Positions 53,095-63,404 of a stretch of DNA of 64,000 bases are shown one piece after another; within the stretch, counting starts at the first letter, position 1, and every line of letters starts with the position of its first letter. The notes under the pieces were generated by a model. It did not search any database, was not told the DNA's origin, and saw nothing but the letters and a program-made list of their open reading frames with translations. A program made the position numbers and the translations under genes. Source of the DNA: Saccharina japonica (taxonomy: Eukaryota; Sar; Phaeophyceae; Laminariales; Laminariaceae). The DNA is taken from contig MEHQ01000733.1 of assembly GCA_008828725.1 (NCBI GenBank), forward strand, positions 1 through 64,000. Direction: 5' to 3'.

Positions 53095-53944
53095 CCAGAG
53101 CCACGAACCCACTCGCTCACCCACACCCCCACCCACCCACCCACCCACCCACCACCCGCACACCCACTTACACGCCCGCCCACCCAACATATGCTACAGC
53201 AGCACACAGCAGTATGCACAGTAGCACTTGTGTTGATTCAAGGCCGTGTTTGTTTCTCTATCGTACTGGGCTTTCTATTTGTTGACGATTCTCCGCCTCC
53301 ACAGGGTCACCGCACCGAGGACTGATGCGTGGGGCGGGCGTGGCCCGGGTGTGGTGCCGAGGGGAGTCGGGTGGCGCACGGCAGAACCGGTTCCCCGCGG
53401 GGCATACCGAAACCGGCGTAGTCGTGAAGGTCCGTGTGGACATCATCACCATCACCACTACCGAGCAGCATTAAATAACAAGGATAGACTACGTACTGCT
53501 TCTGCTGCATACTTGGAGCATTATACTCGAAGTATATATGTGGAGTCGGCAGCAAAAAATACTGGCTGGCAAGCAAGGCCCTCCCCCCCCCCCCCCCCCC
53601 CCCCCCCCCCCTTCCAGCATCTTAGGAAATCCTTCTGCTCGTCTGAGACCAGACAGCCGGCAGAGACACCAGTCGGGTGTACATAAAGACAGCAAACAGG
53701 AGCAGCACATGGCGGTGAACCACATACTACTCTTGTAAAACAGCAGTACTTAGACTGTGTTATGGTAGCTGTTAATACTAGTAGTAGACGTATATACCAC
53801 GAGAGGTGTTATCAGTACGAGTATACCAGGTATAAAGGCAGTACTGCTATATACTTCATGAGCTCTGCGGGATAAAAACACAAAAACGGGAAACGGTCGT
53901 ACAGGGCTCGATACCGGGCCAGTGTCTACAGGCAGTACAGGCAG
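53095..53944. other. No gene; CCCA and poly-C tracts
   Basis: (CCCA)n near 53118-53165 and a C run of 30 at 53582-53611. Coding-like frames show no domain. Confidence 0.45.
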
Positions 53945-54118
53945 TAGTACAGGACACCTATTAAAAAACAGGAAATCTGGTCCAGGCTGGATTTCTTATT
54001 TGAGAGAGGGTGCTTTCTACACCAATTTCAAGATAACGCCTCCTGAATTTCTTATTTTCCTCTTACAACCCAGCCTGGCTTTCTTATTAGCCTGTTTCTT
54101 GTTAATAGGTGTCCTGTA
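53945..54118. repeat. TIR-D element
   Basis: ACAGGACACCTATTAAAAAA at the left, TTAATAGGTGTCCTGT at the right, AGGCTGGATTTCTTATTTGA and GTGCTTTCTACACCA inside. Confidence 0.85.
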
Positions 54119-54224
54119 TACTGTGTTGGTCCTGGCAGTACATCTCTCCTGGCTGAGGGAGGTGCTGGGATTCCAGGATATTGGCCCTTTTCATACGCCC
54201 CATTACAAAGCCTCATGATATACA

Positions 54225-54402
54225 GTACCGACCCGCTCATAAGAAATCAGAAATCGGGCTTAGGCTGGCTTTCTTATTTGAGAAAGGAGTGTGTCCCACA
54301 CTAACTTGAGTATAATAGCTGTCGATTTTCTCATTTCCCCCGTAATGTTTAGGCTGAGTTTCTTGTGAGGGCACTTTCTTATGAGAGGGCCGGTAGTGTA
54401 AC
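54225..54402. repeat. TIR-D relative with different ends
   Basis: Ends TACCGACCCGCTCATAAGAA and TTTCTTATGAGAGGGCCGGT, yet the inside (AGGCTGGCTTTCTTATTTGA, GTGTGTCCCACACTAACTTG) matches the preceding element. Confidence 0.82.
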
Positions 54403-54541
54403 GCTATACCATACGAAAACCATACGAATACCATACGAATACCACTAAATTGCAACGAATACCACTAAAATGGGTTTGCGTAGATCGTACCTGGTACGTA
54501 GATACCAGGTACCAGGTATGCGATATCACATATAATATGTA

Positions 54542-54629
54542 TACCACTACTGTGTCCTAAAATATAAGAACCGTTTGTAGATAACTATTTAATCCAAACG
54601 TTTATTATATTTCGGGAGAGATCGGTACC
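54542..54629. repeat. HP80 copy 14
   Basis: Left CCACTACTGTGTCCTAAAAT, right complement CCGATCTCTCCCGAAATATA. TA on both sides. TACCAGGTA motifs lie 30-50 bp upstream. Confidence 0.78.
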
Positions 54630-55384
54630 TTGTTAGATACTTCCCGCATGGATATTCGAGGGATGCCCCCCCCTTAAGAAAGAGATACGAGTATGTGGTC
54701 AATATGGTCAAATTACTAAGACAAGCAACAAATAAGTACCCCCCGTCCCCATATCGGCTCCTCCTCCCGTTGGCACCGGATCATGTGTATCGCCGATCCC
54801 CGATCTTCGCGGTTTGCTTGCAAAATATTTTATCATCTGCCTGTATTTTCCGTTCGTATCGTATCGTACATAGGTACACTTCTTGCTGTTCGTCTTGTTT
54901 GGTCGTATGCGATGTGTGCCAGGCAGCACCCGAGGGCACACCAAGTAGGCCTGCATGTGATCCCCAGGGCGTATAATACCTCATCGATACTACCAAACTA
55001 GACTACATAGGCAAATATCCTACTCAGCTTGCAAGTATATATAAGTTTCGATTAAATCCTCGATCTCATCACAGCTGTTGTTTTATTTTTCTTCAATTTT
55101 AGAAATATTCTGTGGACACCCCTCCTCGCCTTCTGTTGACCCGGATTATGCGTGTGTGTCGTATCCCCGATCCCCGGTGGGTTCTATCTATTAACAGCAA
55201 ACTTTTGGTCTGTATCTGGTGGCGGTGCTTTCGACCTCTCCTTCCTGCAGGTCGAGTGGTTCAAAAACGTCGATTATTTTCGTGATTTGTTTCCTCTTTT
55301 CGAATCACATTGCCGCCGTCTACCGGCAGTTGTGCAAGCGGCAGCGGGTGCAGGCTGTTCTCGTCATGATGCGCTTCTTTGGCC
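54630..55384. other. No gene seen
   Basis: Unique DNA; repeated CCGATCCCCG words near 54794 and 55168. Confidence 0.4.
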
Positions 55385-55478
55385 CTTTGAGCAATGCATT
55401 GCTGTACAGAAACATAATTTTGACTCTAATTTCAAGTAATTTGTCCTCAAAACGGGAGTGCGGTCCTAAACGGTTGAG
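55385..55478. repeat. TIR-A copy
   Basis: CAGAAACATAATTTTGACTC, AAGTAATTTGTCCTCAAAAC, GTGCGGTCCTAAACGGTTGA. Confidence 0.6.
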
Positions 55479-55490
55479 AAAATATCCTTA

Positions 55491-55572
55491 TACCTTTGGA
55501 CGGAAATGTAAGGACCGTTTGAGTCTTGATATTTATATATGCACGTTTCTTATATTTCCGACCAGAGCGGCA
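55491..55572. repeat. HP80 copy 15
   Basis: Left CCTTTGGACGGAAATGTAAG, right complement CCGCTCTGGTCGGAAATATA. Confidence 0.82.
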
Positions 55573-55769
55573 TTTTAGTGGTAAGACGCGAACAAACAAC
55601 CTGTAAAAGAACAAAAAACGAAAAACACAAAACTACAGAACCACAGAACACTGCTGCTTGCTGCCGCTGCCGTTGCTTGCTGCGGCTGCTGCTGCTGCTT
55701 GCTGCCGCTGCCCTTGCGTGCTGCTGCTGCTGCTGTCTGTGCCTTAAGGTTTATCAAAACATTGCGAAG

Positions 55770-55854
55770 TCACCCCTCTGGTCCGAAATACAAGGACCAT
55801 TTTGTATATTAATGTTCAATCAAAACGGTCATTATAATGCGGGACAGAGTGGTA
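55770..55854. repeat. HP80 copy 16
   Basis: Left CCCCTCTGGTCCGAAATACA, right complement CCACTCTGTCCCGCATTATA. Confidence 0.8.
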
Positions 55855-55879
55855 TATATACTGTTATCTAGGGCCTGCC

Positions 55880-56048
55880 CTCCCATGTCATAAGAAAGAG
55901 CCGCAAGAAACCCAACCTTCCATATATTTCCAGTGACGTAAGAAAATAGGGAGCATTATGCTGAATTTAGTGTGGAACACACGCCTTCCCCAAATAAGAA
56001 ACCTACCTTACCCCGCTTTCTTATTAGAGTTTCATATTATAGAGGGCC
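55880..56048. repeat. TIR-D relative with third type of ends
   Basis: GGGCCTGCCCTCC...CATAAGAAAG at the left and TTTCTTATTAGAG...GAGGGCCG at the right, around a central TTAGTGTGGAACACACG. Confidence 0.65.
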
Positions 56049-56263
56049 GAGGGCCGGCACTGCTGCTGGATTACGCGTATACACGAGTTCAGGTACGTAT
56101 ACAGGAGTGGTCCCTCTATAGTGCCGGTTGCCCCTTATACCTTATGCCTTATACGTGGTGCTTGTGGAATCGTTTTGCACGGGATTCACGAGTATGGTGG
56201 TAGTGTGCGGAGTAGTGCCGGTTGCCGCTACTCGTATAGTGCCGGTATTGTTGGCTCCACTTT

Positions 56264-56597
56264 TTTTTTTTTTTTTTTTTTTCCATCCCATTTATTATCT
56301 TCGTACTTCCGTCTCTTCCTCCCTATTAATAGTCGTAACTCAGATCCGGGGTCACAAAGTAGGCTCCTCTCCCTCCTCCTCCACTACGGTTCTTGCCTTC
56401 ATTTTTATCGCGCAGAGGGTTCAGCCTTCCCAACGCTCGTCGACTTTCATCGAATTTTGCTAACTCAAGCTCTCGCGCTTTCTGCTAGATATTTTTTGCG
56501 AGAAAAAGTGCCTAAGAGCATGCACTCGGCGGGGCTCGAACTCGCTTCCTTGACGCTTACAGGCTTCGTGGTTACCTGCTAGCCCACCGGGGCGACC
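56264..56597 (-). mobile_element. SINE-1, full length (GCGCAGAGGGTTC subtype)
   Basis: Head in the complement: CGCCCCGGTGGGCTAGCAGG, box B GCGAGTTCGAGCCCCGCC; body; then a long T tract on the plus strand at 56264-56281. CTATTAATAG at 56323. Confidence 0.88.
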
Positions 56598-56599
56598 GG

Positions 56600-57575
56600 T
56601 ACTGCTGGCTGTATACCTGGTACCTGGGTACATAACACAGGTGTTTCTTGCTGGTGGGTCCATACTGCGGTATGTACTGCTGTATGTACAGCCGCAGCAT
56701 CATCCAAGTAGTTTACTGAGATGTGCTGGTGCGCTGTACGGCCATCAGTACATCTACTGCTGTTGATCTACGTATGACTTCCTTGTCGAGGATAAGGACA
56801 CAGCTACACAGCTAGCACCACAGCAGTCAGCTCAGGACAAAGCAATCTCCATGTGTGGTGGTGGTGGTGCAATAGGCATCGGCAGTAGAGAGGAGAAGAA
56901 TATTAAAATTCTATAATAAGTTCGACCCTCCTGGGGCCAAAAGGTCACAGGGCAGGGTCAAGGGTCACCACCACACAGGTGGTAAAAAAATGCAAATTGC
57001 CCGGGAAAAAGGCACCGCAATGTCATATGCCAGAGGACATCCTGATCTATTACTCGTACGTATCTACTTCTACAGTAGATCCGAATACATCTCGTAGCTA
57101 CGAGTAACATCTCGTCATTCGCTGCCGAGAGCGTCACCAGCAGCGCATGGAACAGCGACGAGCAAAATGCATCAACCAGGGGCAGCAGCAGCAGCAGCAG
57201 CATTTATCCCTGGTACCAGTTCGTAGACAGAGTAGACAGCAAAAGTACTGCTACTGCTGCTGCTGTAGGATCTGCTACCACAGAGAAATAATACCAATCG
57301 TAGTTGAGATCTGGGGTATATATCGATCATGCGTGCTGTTGTTTTTGTTTTGTGCACAACATGATATCACACCGCACGTAAACTGGATGAGCGATAAGTT
57401 GAAAGCACGGGCGTATATGATCAAGTCTACGTATAGACCTAATTATATAGGATGAAGAATAGAAATGCATAAAAAACGGGGGATACTTGGACGGGAATTG
57501 TTTCACGTACGTAAACAATCTGTGACCTGTGGTTAACTTTTGTGTGACGTAATGAATCCTGTGATCGACGATCCT
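56600..57575. other. No gene seen
   Basis: CAG/GCA repeats at 57181-57200 and CTG at 57255; otherwise unique. Confidence 0.4.
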
Positions 57576-58169
57576 TTATCCTTTCCAAAAAAATCGTATC
57601 ATACGTGTGAGATAAGACTCCAGGATGCGTCGTAGGCAAGTGGCCGTTGGGACACCAACGGTTAGGAAGCTCCAGGCAACGGAAGCACACCATGCGTGCT
57701 GCGATCGAGGAGCACACCCTCGTGTCCTCGAGGGCAAAAGGGGTGCCTCGCCATGGGCGATCGATCGGTGCTCGCGGCGGGGTGTTGCAGTTGGGCTTTC
57801 GTCGCAAGAAACACAGAACTTGTGTGACAAAAAATAAAAATTCGTTCAAAAACGAACCTTGACGAAAAACAAAAATCAAGCGGGATCGATGATTTGATTC
57901 GATTTTACTTGATTTTACTATCAAAGAAAAAGTGATACTTTATGGATTGAAAATGCCGCCGGAATATCGTGGGATGGATGAACAAAAGGCAAGAAAACGA
58001 AAAAAAATGATTTCGTCTGTGTGCGTTGACCGAAGAGCGCTCTCTATCCTAGCCGACCCGGTCAACAGCGAGCAGCACTCTGCCCCTATGCTATGTACGG
58101 CAAACGAGGGGGACTCACCAGCAACACCACTCCGAAGCTCAGGATGCTCGTCAGGCTTGTCGTGCTCAT
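57576..58169 (-). CDS. Small predicted secreted protein, two exons
   Basis: Exon 1 (58169-58119) starts with ATG and reads MSTTSLTSILSFGVVLL, then donor CTG|GTGAGT (phase 0). Intron 57819-58118 ends in a T-rich tract and CACACAAG. Exon 2 (57818-57576) continues in phase: FCVSCDESPTATPRREHRSI, AHGEAPLLPSRTRGCAPRSQ, HAWCASVAWSFLTVGVPTAT, CLRRILESYLTRMIRFFWKG, stop. The join makes one hydrophobic N-terminal core ending FCVS-C, a good signal peptide, across the splice. The product has 97 residues, about 75 after cleavage, with several Cys. No family recognised. Two other frames of exon 2 are also open, so the frame choice rests on the splice phase and the signal peptide. Confidence 0.55.
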
Positions 58170-58809
58170 GATGCTTGCGTCGTGGAGGCAAGATTCGGCT
58201 CACTTTGTGCTACCGGGTAGCAGGTGGTGTGTGCCCGCGCGCTGAAACAAAAAACCGCTCTTCTTGGTTCTATGTATAGAATGCCACAGCAGCAGCAGTA
58301 GAGGGCCAGGCCGCCTGCAGAAAAGAACGACAACGACGCAGGGGCGTGCGTACCCCTCCCTCCCTCCAATCCCACTGTCGAATCCAAAGGCCTGGGGGGT
58401 GTGCTGCCCCCTACCTCTGTCCAGCTCCAGGCTCTCGTGTTATGGAGACAGGGCCGCCATCAAATAAAGCACCCCGCGCGACTTGAGAGCAAATGATGCT
58501 GCGGACCTGTGTCCGTTCCCAACGCAACCTGGCTCCAAAGCATTTCGCGATGTTGAAACATTTCGGGTCGCCAGAGCGGATCTTTACGAAATCCCTTAGG
58601 GGCACCCAAACCCCTGGTTGAAAATAAACATTTCCGAATACGCAACTCCCTGCGAATTTCCATTTTTTTTTCAAAAACTCTCTTCTTCTTTCTCTGGCTG
58701 CTGTCTGCAACCAACAGCTACCCCCCGCCCTGTCTCGTCCAGCCTCGGCCGTGCCAGCTTGCTCGGTTAGATCACTGTGCCGTCTCCTGGCGTGGGATTG
58801 GTCCGTCAT
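58166..58809 (-). CDS. Upstream minus-strand frame, two exons, unknown
   Basis: From ATG at 58809 the frame reads MTDQSHARRRHSDLTEQAGT, later GDPKCFNIAKCFGARLRWER, TQVRSIICSQVARGALFDGG and PVSITREPGAGQ. It meets AG|GTAGGG at 58415 (phase 2). A strong acceptor, TTTTTTGTTTCAG at 58242, gives an in-phase exon ARAHTTCYPVAQSEPNLAST then TQAS and a TGA at 58166. That TGA overlaps the ATG of the secreted-protein frame as ATGA. It may be a separate protein of about 156 residues, an upstream open frame on the same transcript, or a 5' UTR. Confidence 0.42.
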
Positions 58810-58845
58810 CGGGAAGAAGGCATTGCACGACTCACGCCTAAAAAG

Positions 58846-58955
58846 ATGCAGAGGCGCAGAGAGATGGTTCCGCCGCCTTTTCGGTTTGGGGCTGTCGAGG
58901 CGGACATCTTTCGATCTGCCCAGCCCACGCTCAAGAACTACCGCTTTCTTTCAAG
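58846..58955 (+). CDS. PFA-DSP (Siw14/OCA-like) phosphatase, first exon
   Basis: From ATG at 58846 the frame reads MQRRREMVPPPFRFGAVEAD, IFRSAQPTLKNYRFLS and meets TCAAG|GTAAGC at 58955 (phase 2). PP-FRF--VE--I-R--PT--N--FL is the conserved N-terminal block of plant and fungal atypical dual-specificity phosphatases (Siw14, OCA6), which remove the 5-beta phosphate of inositol pyrophosphates or act on phosphoproteins. The second Met (58864) may be the actual start. The catalytic HCxxGxxRT exon should lie downstream on the plus strand; none was found up to 64 kb, so the gene is either broken here or has a very long intron. Confidence 0.65.
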
Positions 58956-59202
58956 GTAAGCTCACACACACATGGGTGTCTGTGGGGGGGTGGATGTTTA
59001 TAGTGTACTTGTGGCTTATAATTGCGCCCTGTATATGGTGCAGTGCTAACCTGTGAGTGTTGTTCCACCCACCCACCCAAGTCGGCGAGGCGACTTTGCA
59101 TCTTTAGCGCACGAGTATCGGTATCATACCGCCGTACTCGTATAAATATCGTTGTTGGAGCAGGAGTATATAGTGGGTGTGCCGGAAGCAGTCTTGGGTT
59201 GC

Positions 59203-59204
59203 AG

Positions 59205-59274
<70 letters not shown>

Positions 59275-59350
59275 ACTACTGCTGCTGCTGCTGGTGCTAC
59301 TGCTGCTGCTATTGCTGCTGTTGTTGCTACTGCTGCTGCTGATATGCTGC
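59203..59350 (+). repeat. GCT triplet array
   Basis: About 23 pure GCT units from 59206, then interrupted GCT/ACT/GTT triplets to 59342. It lies between the phosphatase exon and its damaged copy. Confidence 0.95.
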
Positions 59351-59397
59351 ATAACACACCTGAAATATGCGAAGGGAGGGCCTTTGGCGAGTTGGCA

Positions 59398-59545
59398 AGA
59401 GGACGCCGAGCGCGGCGTGATGGTTCCGCCGCTTTTTTCGTTTGGGGCTACGTATGTACAGGTTCGTATCGAGCTATCGAGACGTCGAGACCGACGTCTT
59501 TCGACCCGCGCAGACCAAGCTCAAGAACTACAGATTACTCTCTAC
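59398..59545 (+). pseudogene. Damaged tandem copy of the phosphatase exon
   Basis: GATGGTTCCGCCGC at 59418, TTTCGTTTGGGGCT, then about 34 extra bases with ACGTATGTACAGGTTCG, then GTCGAGACCGACGTCTTTCG and CTCAAGAACTAC match 58862-58943. The insert shifts the frame, and the donor position reads CGAGCATG instead of AAGGTAAG. A dead exon duplicate. Confidence 0.75.
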
Positions 59546-60134
59546 GAGCATGTATGTATGTCTATGTGATAGGTGGGCTAAACGCTAACACCCCCAATGT
59601 GCCATATATGCCATGCTGCTGTTCTTGTTCTAGCATCAACTCATCGCCACAAATGCAAGTCTGTGGCCACAGGACAGGTTCCAGTATCTCTGTACGACCA
59701 CCTCAGGACGAAAACAAATAAACATGGAAAAATTAGAAAAGAGTGCACATACAGCAACAAATAGTTTATATACGTAACTCCCCCAGCAAAAACAAAAAGT
59801 GAGATCAGTATACGTATGTATCAGATACAATACGATACGCTGTCCGAGATGAAAAAAACAGAAACCACCACCAAGGAACACAAGGAAGCGAGCAAAATAG
59901 AAAACGAAAAATGAAAACGAGATACAGGGAAAAACGGAAAAACGAAAGAAAGATGAAGCGCAAAGTCGAAAAAGGGAAAGGAGGAAAACAGGGAAAACAG
60001 AAAAAGGGAAGAACAAAAAAAGAGAAAAGGAAAGGAAAAAGGAAAGGAAAGGAAAGGAAAGAGGCAAAGGGAAGAAAAAAAAAAAAGAATACTCGTAAGG
60101 GAAGTCAGTCTGTTGGGTAAGACCCTTGCCCCCC
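59546..60134. other. Purine-rich low-complexity region
   Basis: AAAGGAAAGG/GAAAAACG repeats from about 59895 to 60100, then C tracts to 60185. A Lys/Arg-rich frame here is an artefact. Confidence 0.7.
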
Positions 60135-61160
60135 CTATCCCCCCGTCTCCCCCCCCCCCCCACACCCCCTCCCCCCCTCGCCCAACGCGCTTGTATTGGC
60201 GGTGGCGGTTAGAGTCGCGGTTGCAACAGTCCTGTGTCGTTTTGCCGTTGCCTCCTCCTCGGCCTTGTGCCATCTCCGCATGAAGGCCTCCGCCCCTTCC
60301 TCTACCCGTTGGAACCATCTGCCGATCGTATGTGCGACCTCGCGCCACCCTTCGAACTTGATGCCGAACGCCTTAAGGTCCTCCTGAAGGTCCTTCATTC
60401 AGCCCCACTCTTCTTTTCTCCCGGGGTAGCCCATTGCCCCGACCATCTCACCAAGCATCACCTTCCTCGGCAGGCGCTTGCCCTCTCCCATGCGTGAAAC
60501 GAAGCCCGCGAACAATATCCTTCGTCTGCGTACCGTCGTCTCAACGCTCGCGGAGTCTGTCCTGAGAAGCACGTTGGCATAGGATAGGATTTGGTGCTCG
60601 CGCTTCCGTTTCCACTTACCGGGGCATCGCAGGAGCATCCGGTGGTGGGCCTTCCGTAGCTTGTCGTAGTCAGTCTTGCTCGGGCTCCACGTCTGGCAAC
60701 CGTAGAGTAGCGTCTCGATTACGTCGGCTTTCAGCATCCGCCCCTTCAGGCGTAAGCGCACACCTGGGCGGTCATAGATTTCCATAGTATACCGTCCGAA
60801 GCACGCCCATGCCCTTTGGAGTCGACGCGTTACCTCGACTCTTATGAGGTCCCAATCTGCGCTGATAGCCTCGCCCCAAGTACACAGACTCGTCCGTTTG
60901 CTTGTACGCCTGTCCGGCTGCATTGACGATGGATGGCACGGACCCCCCAGGTGTCGTTTGCAGGCACATGATCTCCGTCTTGGCCTCCGAAACCGTAAGC
61001 CCGAACGCCCCACACGCAGTCACGATCACCGTCATCATCCTCTCCAACCCTCCTGGTGATCGCAGTACAATGCCCGCATCGTCAGCGTACAGTACTCCCC
61101 ACAACGTATGGGTTTCCTCCTCCTCCTTCCACCCCCAGTCGGTTTTACTAGCTCACACCC
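60135..61160 (-). mobile_element. LINE (non-LTR retrotransposon), 5'-truncated 3' part
   Basis: The minus strand opens with TLWGVLYADDAGIVLRSPGG: YADD at about 61089-61078 is the reverse transcriptase catalytic motif. LERMMTVIVTACGAFGLTVS and EAKTEIMCLQT follow. After a frame change near 60870 come AISADWDLIRVEVTRRLQRA, WACFGRYTMEIYDRPGVRLR and ADVIETLLYGCQTW. The post-RT part has RRRRILFAGFVSRMGEGKRL. An in-frame stop near 60400 is followed by DLKAFGIKFEGWREV and RVEEGAEAFMRRWHKAEEEA. The upstream RT blocks and any endonuclease are missing. One frameshift and one stop mark it as inactive. It is a plausible relative of the partner that mobilises SINE-1, but no shared 3' end is visible. Confidence 0.88.
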
Positions 61161-61208
61161 TTGTTACGAAGTCCCTTGAGTTGCCTTAAGGGTTAGGTAA
61201 CCCCTTCG

Positions 61209-61350
61209 GGACCCCTTTTAACAGATATAACGGATACAACGGATACAACGGATATAACGGATACAACGGATATAACGAATATGAGGGGTATGAGGGATAT
61301 AACGGATACAACGGATATAAGGGATACAACGGATACATCGGATATATGGG
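61209..61350 (+). repeat. 9-bp tandem repeat
   Basis: About fifteen units of GGATACAAC / GGATATAAC. Confidence 0.93.
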
Positions 61351-62009
61351 ATAGCTACCAAAACAACGGCAACTTTGGTGTCACCAACCGTCTACGAGCA
61401 ACGTGAGGGCTTATGATACTATGATAGCAGTACGGGTAGGAAGGATCACGTTGCGCCCGTGCCGCACACGCCTCCTTGCATTGCAACCTTTGTAACTCTC
61501 GGACGCCACCCATTGTATAATATCGTCCCCCAATCACGCAGTGGCCGTTACTACTACTTGGACTACTGCTGTAACCGTCATTTTACGTCGTCAATGCTTT
61601 CCCCGCCGAAGTCACGAGAGGGTGGACAGACGCCAAAATGGTCGGTTTTCGTGTGGAACACTCGGCCCTACATACACCCCTTGCTCGACGCGGGATACGT
61701 CTTCCCTCGACGGGCTGTCCCTATATGCGGAACATATTTGACAAGGAGACATTTCCGTGGATCGTTCTGTAACCCAAACCAACCTTGAGAATTGTCCATT
61801 GTCCATGCATCATGTAAACACCCTCGTGGACGGAACTATTTTCTGACTTCGGTGCGTTAACGTGTACCAGGCAGTAGTATTTGCTATGTATATCAGTATA
61901 AAGCATAGGCCCACGAATGAGGCTCACGTTTCGGGGGACGCTAAGAAATTTGGACTAATCAATCGCGCTCTGCGGCGAACGCCACACTAAACTCTATATA
62001 ATAACCTAC
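61351..62009. other. No gene seen
   Basis: Unique DNA; frames without domain. Confidence 0.4.
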
Positions 62010-62165
62010 CTATGTGTGTGTGTTCTTCGCGTGAAACCGTTCTTTCTACCCGTCGACATCCAGCACACCCAGTGTCCGTGCCGATTCTCCATCATCCTAC
62101 GTAGAGAGATACAAGCTCTGTGGTCACAAAACCACGACTCACAGATACTACACTATAATGCAGTA
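62010..62165 (-). repeat. R1 repeat
   Basis: GTGTGTTCTTCGCGTGAAAC, TTTCTACCCGTCGACATCCA, GTCCGTGCCGATTCTCCATC, CTCTGTGGTCACAAAACCAC. Confidence 0.8.
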
Positions 62166-62700
62166 AGCAGAGTAGACAACAATGCAATGCCATGTACGAC
62201 AGGCACGAGTAGACAACAATGCAATGCCATGTACGACAGGCACGACCGACCTACACATGCGAGCAATCCAGATGCGTTGAAAGAGAGATAACAAAGAAAA
62301 TGCTCAAAATTGTTCCAGAGGATGGTGTGACAATAAGGTTTTAAGGCTTTGCTCGAATAAGGCGTTTTTTTATGGCGGGCCCACTCTGTTGTAGTACTGG
62401 TACGAGCGAAGGAGTTGCTGAAGATAGTATAGCCGTCGCTAGGAACTCGCGCATAGCACGATCTTTGTAACTGCTGTCGCCAACTTGTGCGCGTTGGTTG
62501 CGTGCTGATGAAAAAACGAAGAACTTTCCACAAAACGTGTACCAGGTATGATACCTGGTACGTAACATAAAACGTACTGGGTACGAAAAGCAGAACGTGC
62601 AGCAAATTTTGCACGAGTACGTGCAATTACAGTCAGTCATTTGCTGCAGTTTCTTGTCCGAGTACCCGAGTTCGAGTTTGTTGACCACACCCCACCCCAC
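62166..62700. other. No gene; 46-bp duplication
   Basis: GTAGACAACAATGCAATGCC is directly repeated at 62171 and 62210. Two TACC(A/T)GGTA motifs near 62540-62560. Confidence 0.5.
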
Positions 62701-63012
62701 TTTTTTTTTTCCATCCCATTTATTGTCTTCGCCCTTCTATTCTCTCTCCCACATTAGAACTCAGATCCGGGGTCACTAAGTAGGCTCTTCTCCCCCCTCC
62801 CCACTACGGTACGTGCCTTGCATTTTTATCGCGAGAAGATTTAAGCATTTTCTTCCCTTGTCAACTCTCGTCGAATTGTGCTTACCCACGCTATAATATG
62901 CGCTCTCGACAGTTGGTGTAATTTGAGAATAAAAATCTCCATACGAAGACTCGAACCCTCGACTTCCAACTCAACAGGCTTCGTGGTTACCTGCTGAACC
63001 ACCGGGACGACC
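62701..63012 (-). mobile_element. SINE-1, full length
   Basis: Head in the complement from 63010 (CCCGGTGGTTCAGCAGGTAA, box A TGGTTCAGCAGG; box B GAGGGTTCGAGTCTTC). Body, then GGGATGG with an A tract (plus-strand T tract at 62701). Confidence 0.88.
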
Positions 63013-63186
63013 GGGGTATCTAGCCACCGTTGACCTTCCCGCCGCCGATCACACCCCACCCCACTGGCCGCCACCGTTGACCTGCCCGCCAGTCGAGGAG
63101 CGATCGCCCCACGCCGTCCTGCGCTTCGGCGTACAGCTGTACCGTTCACGGCCCCCTAGACCTCCAATACCTCTTGCAGTACACGA

Positions 63187-63339
63187 CAGATGTTAAGAAT
63201 CTGATAATTGAGAATTTGAGACTGAGATTTTGGGAGAAAAGTAAGAATGCGACCTCTTTGTACTGAAACTAGTGTGGAACACACCCAGTCTTACATAAGA
63301 ATTTCAGTCTGGCCAAAAGTAAGAGATTCTTAACATCTG
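63187..63339. repeat. TIR-D relative with fourth type of ends
   Basis: Perfect ends CAGATGTTAAGAATCT and AGATTCTTAACATCTG; central ACTAGTGTGGAACACACC as in the element at 55880. Confidence 0.82.
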
Positions 63340-63404
63340 CCTCCGAAAGTCACTTTTTGCCCGCAAAAACAAATTCGTTATTATTGTTTTATTTTCTTTC
63401 ACAC

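Noticed and set aside
59104-59569. Poly-Leu, poly-Ala and poly-Ser frames
   Set aside because: All are readings of the same GCT array on both strands.
59911-60120. Lys/Arg-rich basic protein
   Set aside because: Translation of an AAAGGAAAGG purine tract.
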